From contig JAIYDN010000070.1 in NCBI GenBank assembly GCA_027487485.1, positions 124,001-188,000 of the forward strand: a DNA stretch of 64,000 nucleotides. Direction: 5' to 3'. Below the pieces are notes generated by a model. That model did no database searches, was not told where the DNA came from, and was given only the letters and a program-made list of their open reading frames with translations. Below are positions 52,359 to 61,252 of the stretch, one piece after another. Made by a program: the position numbers and the translations under genes. The first letter of the stretch is position 1. Every line of letters begins with the position of its first letter. The stretch is from Planctomycetaceae bacterium (GTDB lineage Bacteria; Planctomycetota; Planctomycetia; Pirellulales; Pirellulaceae).

Positions 52359-54002
52359 TTAACGATCTCTAAGGGAGTTAAAGTAGTCGCGTTGCTGATC
52401 CCGTTGGGCTTTTGGCAGGGCCATGTTTTCAATCGCATCGGGGTCATCTGGCGTTCCATTGAGAACACTCTCACGAATTTCTTCTTTCGTAACACCCTTG
52501 CGATTGGGCCCCCCCACTTTCCCGCCGAACGAGGTCTCACCTTTCTTCATTTGGTCGCGGACTTGAGAATCAAATTGTTTGACGTCGGTCTCTGATTCTT
52601 CACGCTCGCCTTGACCTTTGCCATCACCCTTGGCATTTTTGCTGGGCTTGCCTTCTTTGTCTCCTTTACCAGAGCACGATGCACACCCCTCGCCATTGCA
52701 CTCGCTGCAAGTAGACGACTTCTTGGCCGACTGAAGTTCACTGGCCAGTTCCTCCATCTCTTGGAGAGACTCCTGATCTTCCGCCATTTGCTCTAGCTCG
52801 GCTTGAAGTTCTTCCAAAGCTTCCTTGGCACCTTCCGAGTCACCTTGCTCCATTGCCTTTTGAGCTTTCTCCATTTGCTTCTTCACCGCGTTAGCAACTT
52901 CTCCTTTTTTCGCAGAGGCTTGCATTTGATCTAACTTCTTTTGCAGTTTCGCAGCTGCTTCCGAGTCCCCCGACTTCATCGCATTGTCCAGCTCTTTTTT
53001 CGTATCCTCCATGGCTTGCTTTTGCTGTTCCGAAGATTTCTCGATCGCCTTTTGCATCTGCTCCAATTGCTTTGCCAGTTGCTGCTTTTGCTCTTCCGTC
53101 AGCTTGTCGGATTTCATTTGTTCTAGCATTTTCTCAAGCTCTTTGCCGGCTTTGTCTAAGTCCCCATCCTTCAAAGCGTTCATCATTTTGTCGGCGGGGC
53201 CCTTGTCCATTTGCTTCAGGTTTTCCATCGCCTTCTTGAGGTTGTCCGATCCCCCTAGAGCTTCCTTGCGTTGTTCTACTTCCTTCTTGATTTCGTTGAA
53301 GTCCGCCAATAGCTTCTTGGAATCCAAGGTTTCCGACTTCTGCAAATCCTCCAGCTTCTTCTCAATCTTCTTGAATTCATCCGCAGCGTCTTGAAGCCCT
53401 TTTTCTTCTAAAGACTCACGCTGTTTTTTAATCTGAGCCAGAATGGGCTTCGTTTGATTCTTGATATTGTTCAATCGCTCCGAAGCCGATCCTGGCAATT
53501 TTGTGATTGCAGGCAATTCCGCGTCAGGAACCCAAAACAACGCAATACATGCAGCCAAAGGGAGAAAGACCCAAGGGGTATGCGCTGCGAACCTAACTGG
53601 GAATTGATCGCGCACGTCGATCCGTTCTGCTTTGGCTTGTGCGTCCTGAATCAAGGCTGTCCCGATTGCGGTCTCTCGCTCCGATGGAGTCAATAAAAGA
53701 GCACTGCTAACCCTTTCTCGCAGCCCAAATCGCTGATCCAATTGAATTGCCGACTGCATTTTGTTCGGACGATTTACCAAGGCGGCAATCGCCGTCACCA
53801 CCACTGCGGATAGACCACAGCCGGCAAGCCAACGCAGACTCCATGCTTCGAATTGGTAGGGAAGAAACCAAACTTTCGGCACAAGCAACGCCACAAAACA
53901 AACAGAGAACGCAACGATCAACGTCCACGCCAGAACACTCAAAATGGTCTTGGTCCAAAGCAAACGAGCAACTCGGTTGACCTGACGCTGAATAATGTCC
54001 AT
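52359..54002 (-). CDS. Membrane-anchored coiled-coil protein with DnaJ-like zinc motif
   Basis: The 547-residue protein has three N-terminal membrane helices (about 18-45, 55-78 and 147-165), a long Lys/Glu/Gln-rich coiled coil (about 180-430, with the repeated pattern KQLEQMQKAIEKSSEQQKQA) and a CSECNGEGCASCSGKG motif, two DnaJ-type CxxCxGxG half-motifs. The C-terminus carries KGVTKEEIRESVLNGTPDDP. The layout resembles DUF4175-like planctomycete proteins that may scaffold at the membrane. The zinc motif suggests protein binding. Function unknown. Confidence 0.68.
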   Translation of the reverse strand: MDIIQRQVNRVARLLWTKTILSVLAWTLIVAFSVCFVALLVPKVWFLPYQFEAWSLRWLAGCGLSAVVVTAIAALVNRPNKMQSAIQLDQRFGLRERVSSALLLTPSERETAIGTALIQDAQAKAERIDVRDQFPVRFAAHTPWVFLPLAACIALFWVPDAELPAITKLPGSASERLNNIKNQTKPILAQIKKQRESLEEKGLQDAADEFKKIEKKLEDLQKSETLDSKKLLADFNEIKKEVEQRKEALGGSDNLKKAMENLKQMDKGPADKMMNALKDGDLDKAGKELEKMLEQMKSDKLTEEQKQQLAKQLEQMQKAIEKSSEQQKQAMEDTKKELDNAMKSGDSEAAAKLQKKLDQMQASAKKGEVANAVKKQMEKAQKAMEQGDSEGAKEALEELQAELEQMAEDQESLQEMEELASELQSAKKSSTCSECNGEGCASCSGKGDKEGKPSKNAKGDGKGQGEREESETDVKQFDSQVRDQMKKGETSFGGKVGGPNRKGVTKEEIRESVLNGTPDDPDAIENMALPKAQRDQQRDYFNSLRDR

Positions 54003-54165
54003 TTTTCTCGACCTTGCAAACGTTCGAATGAATACAGAAGGATGCCAAGAATTCTGAACTGGGGCGGATCGGTTTAGATTGCTTGGTTCGGAAAATGATT
54101 CCCTGGGATGATAACGCCGTAATTGTAGGGCATGCGGCTTTCGATTTCAAAGCGGATAGTCAAGT

Positions 54166-54489
54166 TTATGGCTTTTCCGAGGAAGGACAGCTACAAACAA
54201 ATTTGCTACAGCCCGGACAACCTTGCCCATACTTGCGTTGAATCGCAGCACTTAAATCGACTCCAGCGACGTTCGCAATGGTGGTCAACCAGGCAAATAC
54301 GTCCGCAAACTCTTCCTCCAAGTTCGTTCGGTCATGCCCTGACCGAAGGGCTGACGCTAATTCACCAACTTCTTCCATCAACCACATGAACGTGCCAGAA
54401 ACCCCTCGTTCGACATCCTTTTCAAAGTACATGTCGTGAATCAGCTTTTGAAAATCGAGAAGTGAAACGTCGGGTTTTGGAATACTCAT
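54166..54489 (-). CDS. MazG-like nucleotide pyrophosphohydrolase
   Basis: The 107-residue protein has the all-alpha NTP pyrophosphatase pattern: FMWLMEEVGELASALRSG and NLEEEFADVFAWLTTIANVA, giving the ExxE...ExxD metal-binding set. MazG-type enzymes hydrolyse non-canonical or excess NTPs to NMP and pyrophosphate. The C-terminal extension CPGCSKFVCSCP has four cysteines and could bind a metal, an unusual addition for so small a member. It lies between the coiled-coil operon and folE. Confidence 0.83.
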   Translation of the reverse strand: MSIPKPDVSLLDFQKLIHDMYFEKDVERGVSGTFMWLMEEVGELASALRSGHDRTNLEEEFADVFAWLTTIANVAGVDLSAAIQRKYGQGCPGCSKFVCSCPSSEKP

Positions 54490-54731
54490 GAATGGAAAGC
54501 CGTCGTGAATGAAATGGTGAATACCGTCAAAAATGGCCGCGAGCCCTGATTCTCAAGTTCTCAAGCAACCTTGGTTAAGAGTTTAACAAATTTGCAGGAA
54601 GCAGCGTCATGCTTCGAACCGCATCGCCCGTTCGCGAAAAAAGGTAAGGATAAACGCGTCGTTTCCCTTGCCTCCATTCCTACACTGACGGTAAATCGTC
54701 TCTCCGAGTTCTCAACTTTCGTATTTGAATT

Positions 54732-55412
54732 ATGATTAGCAATCCTTCCAATTCGTCGCAATCCGCCTCCCTTGAGCACAACGAAACTCATTCGGACCGA
54801 ACTAGCGATCTTTCGAACTCCCATCAACACGGAACCAAATCGCCAGTGGACCACGCACGAATTGAACGAGCAGTAAGGGAAATCCTCGCTGCCGTGGGTG
54901 AAAATCCCGACCGCGAAGGTCTACTAGAAACCCCTGCTCGCGTCGCTCGAATGTATGCGGAAGTGTTTTCCGGACTCCATAAAGACCCCAGCATTCACCT
55001 CAAGCGTGTTTTCACCGAGAGCTACGACGAGATCGTACTGCTCAAGGACATCGAATTTCACAGCATGTGCGAACACCATCTCCTTCCTTTTCACGGTCGA
55101 GCTCACGTCGGCTACCTCCCCGATGGCAAAGTAGTAGGCCTTAGCAAGATGGCTCGAGTCGTGGACGAAGTGGCCAGACGCCCTCAAGTGCAAGAGCGAA
55201 TGACCGAAACCATCGCCGACATGATGGAAAAAGCCCTAGGTGCACGCGGTGTCGTCGTGATGATCGAGGCTAGCCACTCTTGCATGACCATGCGAGGCAT
55301 CCGAAAGTCCGGCGGCATGTGCGTCACCAGCTCCATGCGTGGTATTTTCCGCGAAAATCTATCCTCCCGAGCAGAAATACTCGGACTGATCATGAACCCA
55401 AAACACGGCTAA
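54732..55412 (+). CDS. folE: GTP cyclohydrolase I
   Basis: The 226-residue enzyme opens the GTP ring to form dihydroneopterin triphosphate, the first step of folate (and pterin) synthesis. It has [20 protein letters not shown], the zinc ligands in [20 protein letters not shown] (Cys and His) and in [14 protein letters not shown] (Cys), and [20 protein letters not shown]. The first 45 residues are a serine-rich, low-complexity extension before the family core, so a later start is possible. The folK gene converges on it. Confidence 0.95.
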   Translation: MISNPSNSSQSASLEHNETHSDRTSDLSNSHQHGTKSPVDHARIERAVREILAAVGENPDREGLLETPARVARMYAEVFSGLHKDPSIHLKRVFTESYDEIVLLKDIEFHSMCEHHLLPFHGRAHVGYLPDGKVVGLSKMARVVDEVARRPQVQERMTETIADMMEKALGARGVVVMIEASHSCMTMRGIRKSGGMCVTSSMRGIFRENLSSRAEILGLIMNPKHG

Positions 55413-55428
55413 TCGACACGCAATCTAC

Positions 55429-56298
55429 TCAAAAGTCCTCGGTCGGCTCGATAATGCATGTCATCGCTTGCTGAGCCGAATGAATCTCATGAGCCGCCCA
55501 GCGAAGATCGTTTGCTGGCATTAAATACCTAGGCCCTGAAAGAAGGATGCCAGCTTTCTCTCGACGTCCGGAAGGCGACAGCTCCAATAAGCCAGCCCAC
55601 GGAAGGCTGTAGTCTTCCCACAAGATAGTCATGGGATCCGGGGAAGCGACCGCAAAAATAGACAATGCCGAACTGTTATGGATGCTGCTCGATGGATTGA
55701 CTAGCTCACGATCTTGGGGAGGCTGCTGATACCACTCGATTTTGAATGGTGCCGTCTGCTGACTCCCAACCAACTCTTGAAGCTTCCCCAAAAGTGATGA
55801 ATCAGGGCATACCACACGGAGCCCGCAGATTTCTGAGGAACGCAGGTTTTCCGCGAGCTGCAAAATGCTCCATTGAGTAACCGGGTCTACCCAGTCGCTG
55901 GCAACTTCACATGCAGGCAAAAGCACAAAGGTCCGCATGCACATCCTTGGATGAGGCACCTTGAGATGCGGGGTCCAAATCCGATGGCCACCATAAAGAA
56001 GAAGGTCGATATCGATACGTCGAGCTTCCCAACGCAACTGCCTTTGCCGACCCAAGGTTGACTCGATAGTCTTAATTGTTTCCCAGACTTCCCAGACGGA
56101 TTTATCGGTCTGGATCGCCACCACTGCATTCAGAAAATCTTCTTGCCCCGATGGACCACCAATAGGCGGGGTTCGGTACAAACGACTGCAGTTAACGTTG
56201 GAGCTTCCGAAGCAATTTGTCAGTAATCGTTTGGCAGCGAACATCGATTCGCGAGGGTCGCCCAGGTTCGCACCAAGGCTGATCAACGTTGCCACCAT
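55429..56298 (-). CDS. folK: HPPK (folate pathway) with C-terminal extension
   Basis: The 289-residue protein begins LISLGANLGDPRESMFAAKR and contains the HPPK signatures YRTPPIGGPSGQEDFLNAVV, LGRQRQLRWEARRIDIDLLL and VPHPRMCMRTFVLLPACEVA. HPPK transfers pyrophosphate from ATP to 6-hydroxymethyl-7,8-dihydropterin. The normal HPPK ends near residue 165. About 120 further residues (QQPPQDRELVNPSSSIHNSS, then RYLMPANDLRWAAHEIHSAQ) form an extra domain I do not recognise. The gene stop is 17 bases from the convergent folE stop; the next gene upstream starts 6 bases before it. Confidence 0.9.
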   Translation of the reverse strand: MVATLISLGANLGDPRESMFAAKRLLTNCFGSSNVNCSRLYRTPPIGGPSGQEDFLNAVVAIQTDKSVWEVWETIKTIESTLGRQRQLRWEARRIDIDLLLYGGHRIWTPHLKVPHPRMCMRTFVLLPACEVASDWVDPVTQWSILQLAENLRSSEICGLRVVCPDSSLLGKLQELVGSQQTAPFKIEWYQQPPQDRELVNPSSSIHNSSALSIFAVASPDPMTILWEDYSLPWAGLLELSPSGRREKAGILLSGPRYLMPANDLRWAAHEIHSAQQAMTCIIEPTEDF

Positions 56299-56304
56299 TG
56301 GAAT

Positions 56305-56997
56305 CTAGCTCTTCTGTGCTAGAACCGGTTCAATTTTGTCGATTTTCCATCTGGCTGTTTTCTCGCTGGTGTCGTTTTTGCGACCGTTCCTTCGGCAATA
56401 AACCCAAAACCGAGGTCGTTCTGGCTGCCCTTCATCCCGATAGGTCAATCGAAACGTGAAGAAATCGTCCCCGCTGTACGTGGCGTTCTCCCCGGTATAA
56501 ACCCAGGAAGCTGGCTGTTTGTGAGCTCGAATGGCTACCACCGAAGGATCCGTTTTGATCCGGTTGATCGCTTTCGTTAATTCGATATTCTGCGTTTTTG
56601 CATCTGCCCCAGGCTCAAGCCCGTTTAAGAAGTAAATTCGGTTCATGTCCCCCTTCGAAAGGTTCCCCAAATAAAGTTCAGCAAGGTCTCTCGCGTGCGT
56701 CAGGTCGTAACTGACTTCTAACTTACGAGTGAAATAACCAGCTGAAGCTGCCGTCGCCCCCAACGCAATGGAAACGGTCGCGAGTATTTTAGTAGCAATT
56801 CCTTGCCGCTTTCGATTCGCTGTGATCAGGCAAAACGCACCGATTGCTACTCCTATCACGGCGAATGGCATGACCTGCACGTACTCGAACGAAAACACCC
56901 CAATGCAAGCAATCCCAAATCCGATAAGTGAAAGCAAAGAAAACTTAGGACGATCAATGATTTCGTCGGTTTCGGCAGACAGTGTGATTTGATTCAT
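56305..56997 (-). CDS. Hypothetical membrane protein upstream of folK
   Basis: The 230-residue protein has three membrane helices near the N-terminus (SLLSLIGFGIACIGVFSFEY, VMPFAVIGVAIGAFCLI, and ATVSIALGATAASAGYFT). A soluble domain of about 130 residues follows, ending RWKIDKIEPVLAQKS. The soluble domain has RDLAELYLGNLSKGDMNRIY and a DDFFTFRLTYRDEGQPERPR strand pair, resembling planctomycete DUF4190/DUF4878-like membrane proteins. Only 6 bases separate it from folK, so they are cotranscribed. Function unknown. Confidence 0.62.
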   Translation of the reverse strand: MNQITLSAETDEIIDRPKFSLLSLIGFGIACIGVFSFEYVQVMPFAVIGVAIGAFCLITANRKRQGIATKILATVSIALGATAASAGYFTRKLEVSYDLTHARDLAELYLGNLSKGDMNRIYFLNGLEPGADAKTQNIELTKAINRIKTDPSVVAIRAHKQPASWVYTGENATYSGDDFFTFRLTYRDEGQPERPRFWVYCRRNGRKNDTSEKTARWKIDKIEPVLAQKS

Positions 56998-57410
56998 AAG
57001 ATGAAAGAGAAGAGTCGGTCAATCGGCAAGACGGCAAAACCAGAATACTACACCCAAACGCACAGGCATTCCATCTAGCAGGAAGGAATTTCCTCCGATT
57101 CGAACAAGCCTACGAGCCGTTTCCATCGGAAGCTTAGCCCGCCGACTTTACGCTAGGCCAAGCCGAAAGGTTCAATGGAGCATCAGCAACACCACGCTGA
57201 GCCATCGTTCGACGATCGAGAGCAAAATACCTTCACGCCACCTTCATGGAAATGAAAGAATTCCTTCATTCTTTCCGTCGAAAGAACGGGAACGATCAGG
57301 AAAATCGTAATTTTAGTCTCAATCTGAACGAATATCGGCAATTCATTACCCGTAGTGGTTGAATGAATGGAAAAAGATGCGCATATTGTAGGTGTTGAAA
57401 AAAATCATTC
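56998..57410. other. Promoter region of the microcompartment operon
   Basis: The 413 bases between the divergent folK unit and the DeoR gene hold a near-perfect palindrome at 57251-57270 and several ATTCAT/ATGAAT copies near 57339, 57361 and 57407. These fit a DeoR-type operator region. No gene is supported. Confidence 0.6.
57251..57270. promoter_or_regulatory. Candidate DeoR-family operator
   Basis: AATGAAAGAATTCCTTCATT is a 20-bp palindrome with a single mismatched pair, centred on GAATTC, 140 bases before the DeoR start codon. ATTCATT and GAATGAATGG occur again closer to the gene. The likely ligand-sensing repressor is the adjacent DeoR protein. Confidence 0.55.
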
Positions 57411-58295
57411 ATGATTGACGGAATTCCTCCAATTATCTTCATGACCTCTCCCCAACAGCTCAATCCTTCGGTTGTACGAAGAACCAAACTTCGCGAAATG
57501 ATTCGCGAACATGGCTTCGTTTCGATCCCGGACTTGCGCGAGGCGATGGAAGTGAGCGAATCGACGATTCGTCGAGATCTGGAAGCCTTGGAGGAATCAG
57601 GGGAAGCGAAACGAACCCATGGAGGCGTTTTTTCCACGGGCCCGACCAGCACTGTCAAGCAATTTGAAACGCACAAAAACCCTGGGCACTGGGACAAGAA
57701 ACGCCTGATTGCTCAAGCGGCGGCCAGCCTGATTGAAGACCATGACACGCTGTTACTGGACGGTGGCAGCACGACCTATGAATTGGCAAGACAGCTGGTA
57801 GGCCGGCCGCTTCAGATCGTGACTAACTCCTTGCCGGTCGCGAACCTGTTTGCGTCCAGCGATTCGGTGGATTTGGTACTACTTGGCGGGGCAATTCACC
57901 ATCGAACCGGCGTGACTCTCGGTAGTTATTCCAACCAAATGCTGCAATCGCTGAATGTTCAAAAAGCGTTTTTAAGTGTTGCAGGCATCACTGCCAAAGG
58001 CTTTTACAACAGCAACATGCTCTTGGTGGAAACCGAACGAGCCATGATGCAATGCGCGGATCGGACTATTGTCGTGGCGGATAGCTCCAAGTTTGGACGC
58101 TCCAGCCTGGCGCGATTGTGCGGATGGAATGACGTCAACACTCTGGTTGTTGATCAGGACTTGTCCTCCACATGGCGAGACCACATTGAAATCGCGAAAG
58201 TCCAATTAATGTTATCTTCGGCTTCCTCTTCTTCGGATGAGACGGCCAAAAATTCGAACGGCACTGAAACCTCTTCTCCCGAGTATGTAGCGTGA
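57411..58295 (+). CDS. DeoR/GlpR-family transcriptional regulator of the BMC operon
   Basis: The 294-residue protein has an N-terminal DeoR HTH ([20 protein letters not shown], then [17 protein letters not shown]) and a C-terminal sugar-phosphate sensor domain ([32 protein letters not shown]). DeoR proteins repress sugar catabolic operons and are released by phosphorylated intermediates. A second ATG at 57441 is possible. Its stop overlaps the PduL GTG start (GTGA), so it is the first gene of the microcompartment operon and presumably its controller, as in other planctomycete BMC loci. Confidence 0.9.
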   Translation: MIDGIPPIIFMTSPQQLNPSVVRRTKLREMIREHGFVSIPDLREAMEVSESTIRRDLEALEESGEAKRTHGGVFSTGPTSTVKQFETHKNPGHWDKKRLIAQAAASLIEDHDTLLLDGGSTTYELARQLVGRPLQIVTNSLPVANLFASSDSVDLVLLGGAIHHRTGVTLGSYSNQMLQSLNVQKAFLSVAGITAKGFYNSNMLLVETERAMMQCADRTIVVADSSKFGRSSLARLCGWNDVNTLVVDQDLSSTWRDHIEIAKVQLMLSSASSSSDETAKNSNGTETSSPEYVA

Positions 58296-59005
58296 GCACA
58301 GCCCTTCACCAACTTGATCCAAGCGCTTTAGAGTCACTTGTTCGAGCCGCCGTTCAGCGCGCCTTGACAGGTGGCGAAGCAACACCAGGCATCGTTTCGA
58401 ACAAACCTAATTTGGTGGTCAGCATCTCCGCCAGACATATTCACTTGACGGACGAGCATGTCGAAAAGCTCTTCGGGCCAGGCAAAAAACTGTCTCCGGA
58501 AAAGGGACTCTACCAAGATGGCTTTTTCGCTGCTGCTGAAACGGTCATGATCGTGGGGCCACGCCGTCGCATGCTACCGAACGTCCGAGTTCTCGGCCCA
58601 ACACGAAAATTCAGCCAAGTGGAGCTCGCCTATACCGATGCGATCTCTCTGGGCATTGATGCGCCGGTTCGGCACAGTGGTGATATCGCCAACACTCCAG
58701 GGTGCGTCCTGGTTGGTCCAGCAGGTGCCGTCGAACTTTCGTCGGGCGTGATTCGCGCTGCTCGGCACGTTCACATGGGGCCAAAGGATTGTGCTTTTTA
58801 CGGCGTCAAAAACGGAGACTTCATGTCTCTTGCTGTGAAGTCGCACCAATGCTCGGTCACGTTCGAAGACCTGCTGGTTCGCGAAGATGCAGCAGCAAAA
58901 TTGGAAGTTCATATCGACACCGACGAAGGAAATGCTTGCGATTTAGATCGAGCGATTTCGATCGAATTGAAAAAGCAACAACCTTGCAAGTGCCACGACC
59001 ACTGA
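58292..59005 (+). CDS. pduL: Phosphate propanoyltransferase (PduL-type) of the microcompartment
   Basis: The 237-residue protein belongs to the PduL phosphotransacylase family, unrelated to Pta. It interconverts acyl-CoA and acyl phosphate. The metal ligands are H49/H51 ([12 protein letters not shown]) and H159/H161 ([13 protein letters not shown]); other motifs are [13 protein letters not shown] and [14 protein letters not shown]. The N-terminal helix [19 protein letters not shown] is a typical encapsulation peptide that targets cargo to the shell lumen. The GTG start overlaps the regulator stop. It recycles CoA inside the compartment for the aldehyde dehydrogenase. Confidence 0.93.
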   Translation: MSTALHQLDPSALESLVRAAVQRALTGGEATPGIVSNKPNLVVSISARHIHLTDEHVEKLFGPGKKLSPEKGLYQDGFFAAAETVMIVGPRRRMLPNVRVLGPTRKFSQVELAYTDAISLGIDAPVRHSGDIANTPGCVLVGPAGAVELSSGVIRAARHVHMGPKDCAFYGVKNGDFMSLAVKSHQCSVTFEDLLVREDAAAKLEVHIDTDEGNACDLDRAISIELKKQQPCKCHDH

Positions 59006-59063
59006 ACCTTATAGAAGTCTTGTTTCACATCCCTAGTTTCCTACCATTCACGGAGAAATTTTT

Positions 59064-59366
59064 ATGGCAAAAGTAAATGAAGCGCTCGGCATGATCGAGA
59101 CCAAGGGCTTTGTGTCCTTGATCGAAGCTGTCGATGCAATGATGAAGGCAGCCAACGTCCAATTCTTGGGCTGGGACAAAGTCGGTAGCGGCTTGGTTTC
59201 TGCATTCGTAAGCGGCGACGTCGCTGCAGTGAAAGCAGCCACCGACGCCGGTGCAGCTGCAGCTGGTCGAATCGGCCAAGTTTTGAGCGTCCAGGTGATC
59301 GCTCGCCCACATGATGACCTGTACAAGGTTCTCAAGGTGAACGCTGCGAAGTCAGCCGCCGAGTAA
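59064..59366 (+). CDS. BMC-H shell protein 1
   Basis: The 100-residue protein is a single BMC domain: [20 protein letters not shown], then [20 protein letters not shown] and [13 protein letters not shown]. It forms hexamers that tile the flat facets of the shell. The start is preceded by CGGAGAAATTTTT, a good ribosome binding site. A duplicate BMC-H gene follows after 48 bases. Confidence 0.96.
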   Translation: MAKVNEALGMIETKGFVSLIEAVDAMMKAANVQFLGWDKVGSGLVSAFVSGDVAAVKAATDAGAAAAGRIGQVLSVQVIARPHDDLYKVLKVNAAKSAAE

Positions 59367-59414
59367 TCTCACCTCCTTCCATTCACCTCCCAACATTCAT
59401 AGAGATAGAACAAC

Positions 59415-59684
59415 ATGCAAAATGCAATTGGATTGATTGAAACCAAAGGTCTCTTGGCCTTGATCGAAGCCACCGACGCGATGGCAAAGGCTGCCAACGT
59501 CGAAATCGTGAAGCGAGTTGATATCGGCGGTGCCTATGTCACAACCATGGTCAGCGGCGATGTCGGAAGCGTTCGCGCAGCCGTCGAAGCGGGTGCCGCC
59601 GCAGCAGCTCAAGTGGGCGAATTGGTTAGCAGCCACATTATCCCACGACCAGCCGAAGGCTTGATCGCAGCGTTCTTCAAGTAG
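59415..59684 (+). CDS. BMC-H shell protein 2
   Basis: This 89-residue BMC domain (AIGLIETKGLLALIEATDAM, then GAYVTTMVSGDVGSVRAAVE, IIPRPAEGLIAAF) is closely similar to classical PduA/CcmK hexamers and about half identical to its neighbour. Two paralogous hexamers probably differ in pore residues (the segments KRVDIGGAY and GWDKVGSGL differ) and pass different metabolites. Confidence 0.96.
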   Translation: MQNAIGLIETKGLLALIEATDAMAKAANVEIVKRVDIGGAYVTTMVSGDVGSVRAAVEAGAAAAAQVGELVSSHIIPRPAEGLIAAFFK

Positions 59685-59714
59685 ACCCTACCAACGGAGT
59701 GACGGAATAATACC

Positions 59715-60899
59715 ATGAAGGTTCTAGTTGCCAATTTAGGCTCAACCAGCTTTAAGTATCGATTGTTCGACATGACCGACGAGAAGCAACTCGCGCGGGG
59801 AGGTGTCGAACGTATCGGATCAGCCGAAAGTCGCTGTTTCGTGGAAATCGGTTCTTATAAAGGCGAAATGACCAAACCGATTCCCTTCCACGGGGTAGCG
59901 GTCGAAGCATGTATCTCGCAGCTAACCGATCCAACCCATGGTTGTATCCAAAGCGCTTCGGAGATCAGTGCGATTGGTTTCAAAGCGGTTCACGGCGGAC
60001 GCCTGTCCGGTGTGCAACGCATTGACGAGCATGTATTGGCGGCCATGGACGAAATGAATTCGGTCGCTCCTGCTCATAATCCGCCTTACATGGCGGCGAT
60101 GAAGCAATTAGCTGGCATGTCGCAAATTCCTTTGGTGGCTGCTTTTGAAACGGATTTTCATCAGACCATTCCCGAGGCTTGGAAACGCTACGCGCTTCCT
60201 GCCGACATCGCAAACTCCTTGCCGATTCGCAAGTGGGGATTCCACGGCGCATCGCATCGTTTTATCGCTGGTCGAATCGCACAGCTGTTGGGTCGAACCG
60301 ACGCTCGCGTGATTTCTTGCCACTTGGGCGGAAGCTCGTCCTTGTGCGCGATTCGCGATGGAAAGAGTGTTGCGACGACGATGGGAATGAGCCCTCAGAC
60401 TGGCCTTCCTCAAAACAATCGCGTGGGTGATCTCGATCCTTATGCGTTGCCTTTGATGATGGAACATACCGGGATGAGCTTGGTTGGGTTGCTACATCAT
60501 CTGTCGACAAAGGCTGGATTGCTGGGCTTATCGAACGGCGTGTCCGGGGATATCCGCGATCTAGAACAAGCTGCCGATGGCGGGAATGCTGACGCAAAGT
60601 TAGCGTTGGACGTTTACGTGGCTGAGATCCGACGCCAAATGGGTGGCATGTTGATGGCTTTAGGCGGTTTGGATGCGATCGTTTTCACCGGTGGAATCGG
60701 CGAAAATGGGGCACGTATTCGACAGTCGGTATGCGAAGGGCTTGAAGACTTAGGGATTCAGCTTTCCGAAACCAACAAGAGCGGCGGAGCCACCGAGCGA
60801 CGTATCGATGCCTCCACTGGCAAAGTCCAAATTTGGATTGTGCCCACCAACGAAGAACTGGTTGTCGCACGACAAACCGTCGCTGCGATCCAAAGTTAA
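59715..60899 (+). CDS. ackA: Acetate/propionate kinase
   Basis: The 394-residue enzyme belongs to the acetokinase family: MKVLVANLGSTSFKYRLFDM at the N-terminus, AFETDFHQTIPEAWKRYALP, HLGGSSSLCAIRDGKSVATT and GGLDAIVFTGGIGENGARIR. It converts acyl phosphate and ADP to carboxylate and ATP, giving the energy yield of the pathway. It lacks an encapsulation peptide, so it acts in the cytoplasm. Its place right after the two shell genes fits planctomycete BMC operons. Confidence 0.95.
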   Translation: MKVLVANLGSTSFKYRLFDMTDEKQLARGGVERIGSAESRCFVEIGSYKGEMTKPIPFHGVAVEACISQLTDPTHGCIQSASEISAIGFKAVHGGRLSGVQRIDEHVLAAMDEMNSVAPAHNPPYMAAMKQLAGMSQIPLVAAFETDFHQTIPEAWKRYALPADIANSLPIRKWGFHGASHRFIAGRIAQLLGRTDARVISCHLGGSSSLCAIRDGKSVATTMGMSPQTGLPQNNRVGDLDPYALPLMMEHTGMSLVGLLHHLSTKAGLLGLSNGVSGDIRDLEQAADGGNADAKLALDVYVAEIRRQMGGMLMALGGLDAIVFTGGIGENGARIRQSVCEGLEDLGIQLSETNKSGGATERRIDASTGKVQIWIVPTNEELVVARQTVAAIQS

Positions 60900-60925
60900 A
60901 GTCGTTTACCTAAGAGACCAAGTCT

Positions 60926-61234
60926 ATGTTCGTTGCGAAAGTTACCGGAGCCGTAGTCTCCACGCAAAAGGTCGACACCATGATCGGGCAAAAGCTGCTC
61001 GTGGTAGAACCCTTTCGTTTAGAACCTAACGAGCGAACGGAATTGATTTCAACGGGCAGAACTTTTATCGCGGTGGACACCTTGGGCGCAGGGGTCGGCG
61101 ATATGGTTCTGATCACCCAAGGAAGTAGCGCTCGATTCACCCCAGAAACCAGCAAGCTTCCGATCGACTGTGTCATTATCGGTATCGTCGATACCGTTCA
61201 TATTGAAAAAAATAGCGTTTACAAACGTCAGTAA
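60926..61234 (+). CDS. EutN/CcmL pentameric shell protein 1
   Basis: The 102-residue protein has the EutN/CcmL fold: MFVAKVTGAVVSTQKVDTMI, KLLVVEPF, AVDTLGAGVGDMVLITQGSS and CVIIGIVDTVHI. Pentamers of this family cap the vertices of the icosahedral shell. It lies 26 bases after ackA and 18 bases before the aldehyde dehydrogenase. Confidence 0.95.
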   Translation: MFVAKVTGAVVSTQKVDTMIGQKLLVVEPFRLEPNERTELISTGRTFIAVDTLGAGVGDMVLITQGSSARFTPETSKLPIDCVIIGIVDTVHIEKNSVYKRQ

Positions 61235-61252
61235 TCCACTCGCAGAACAACT

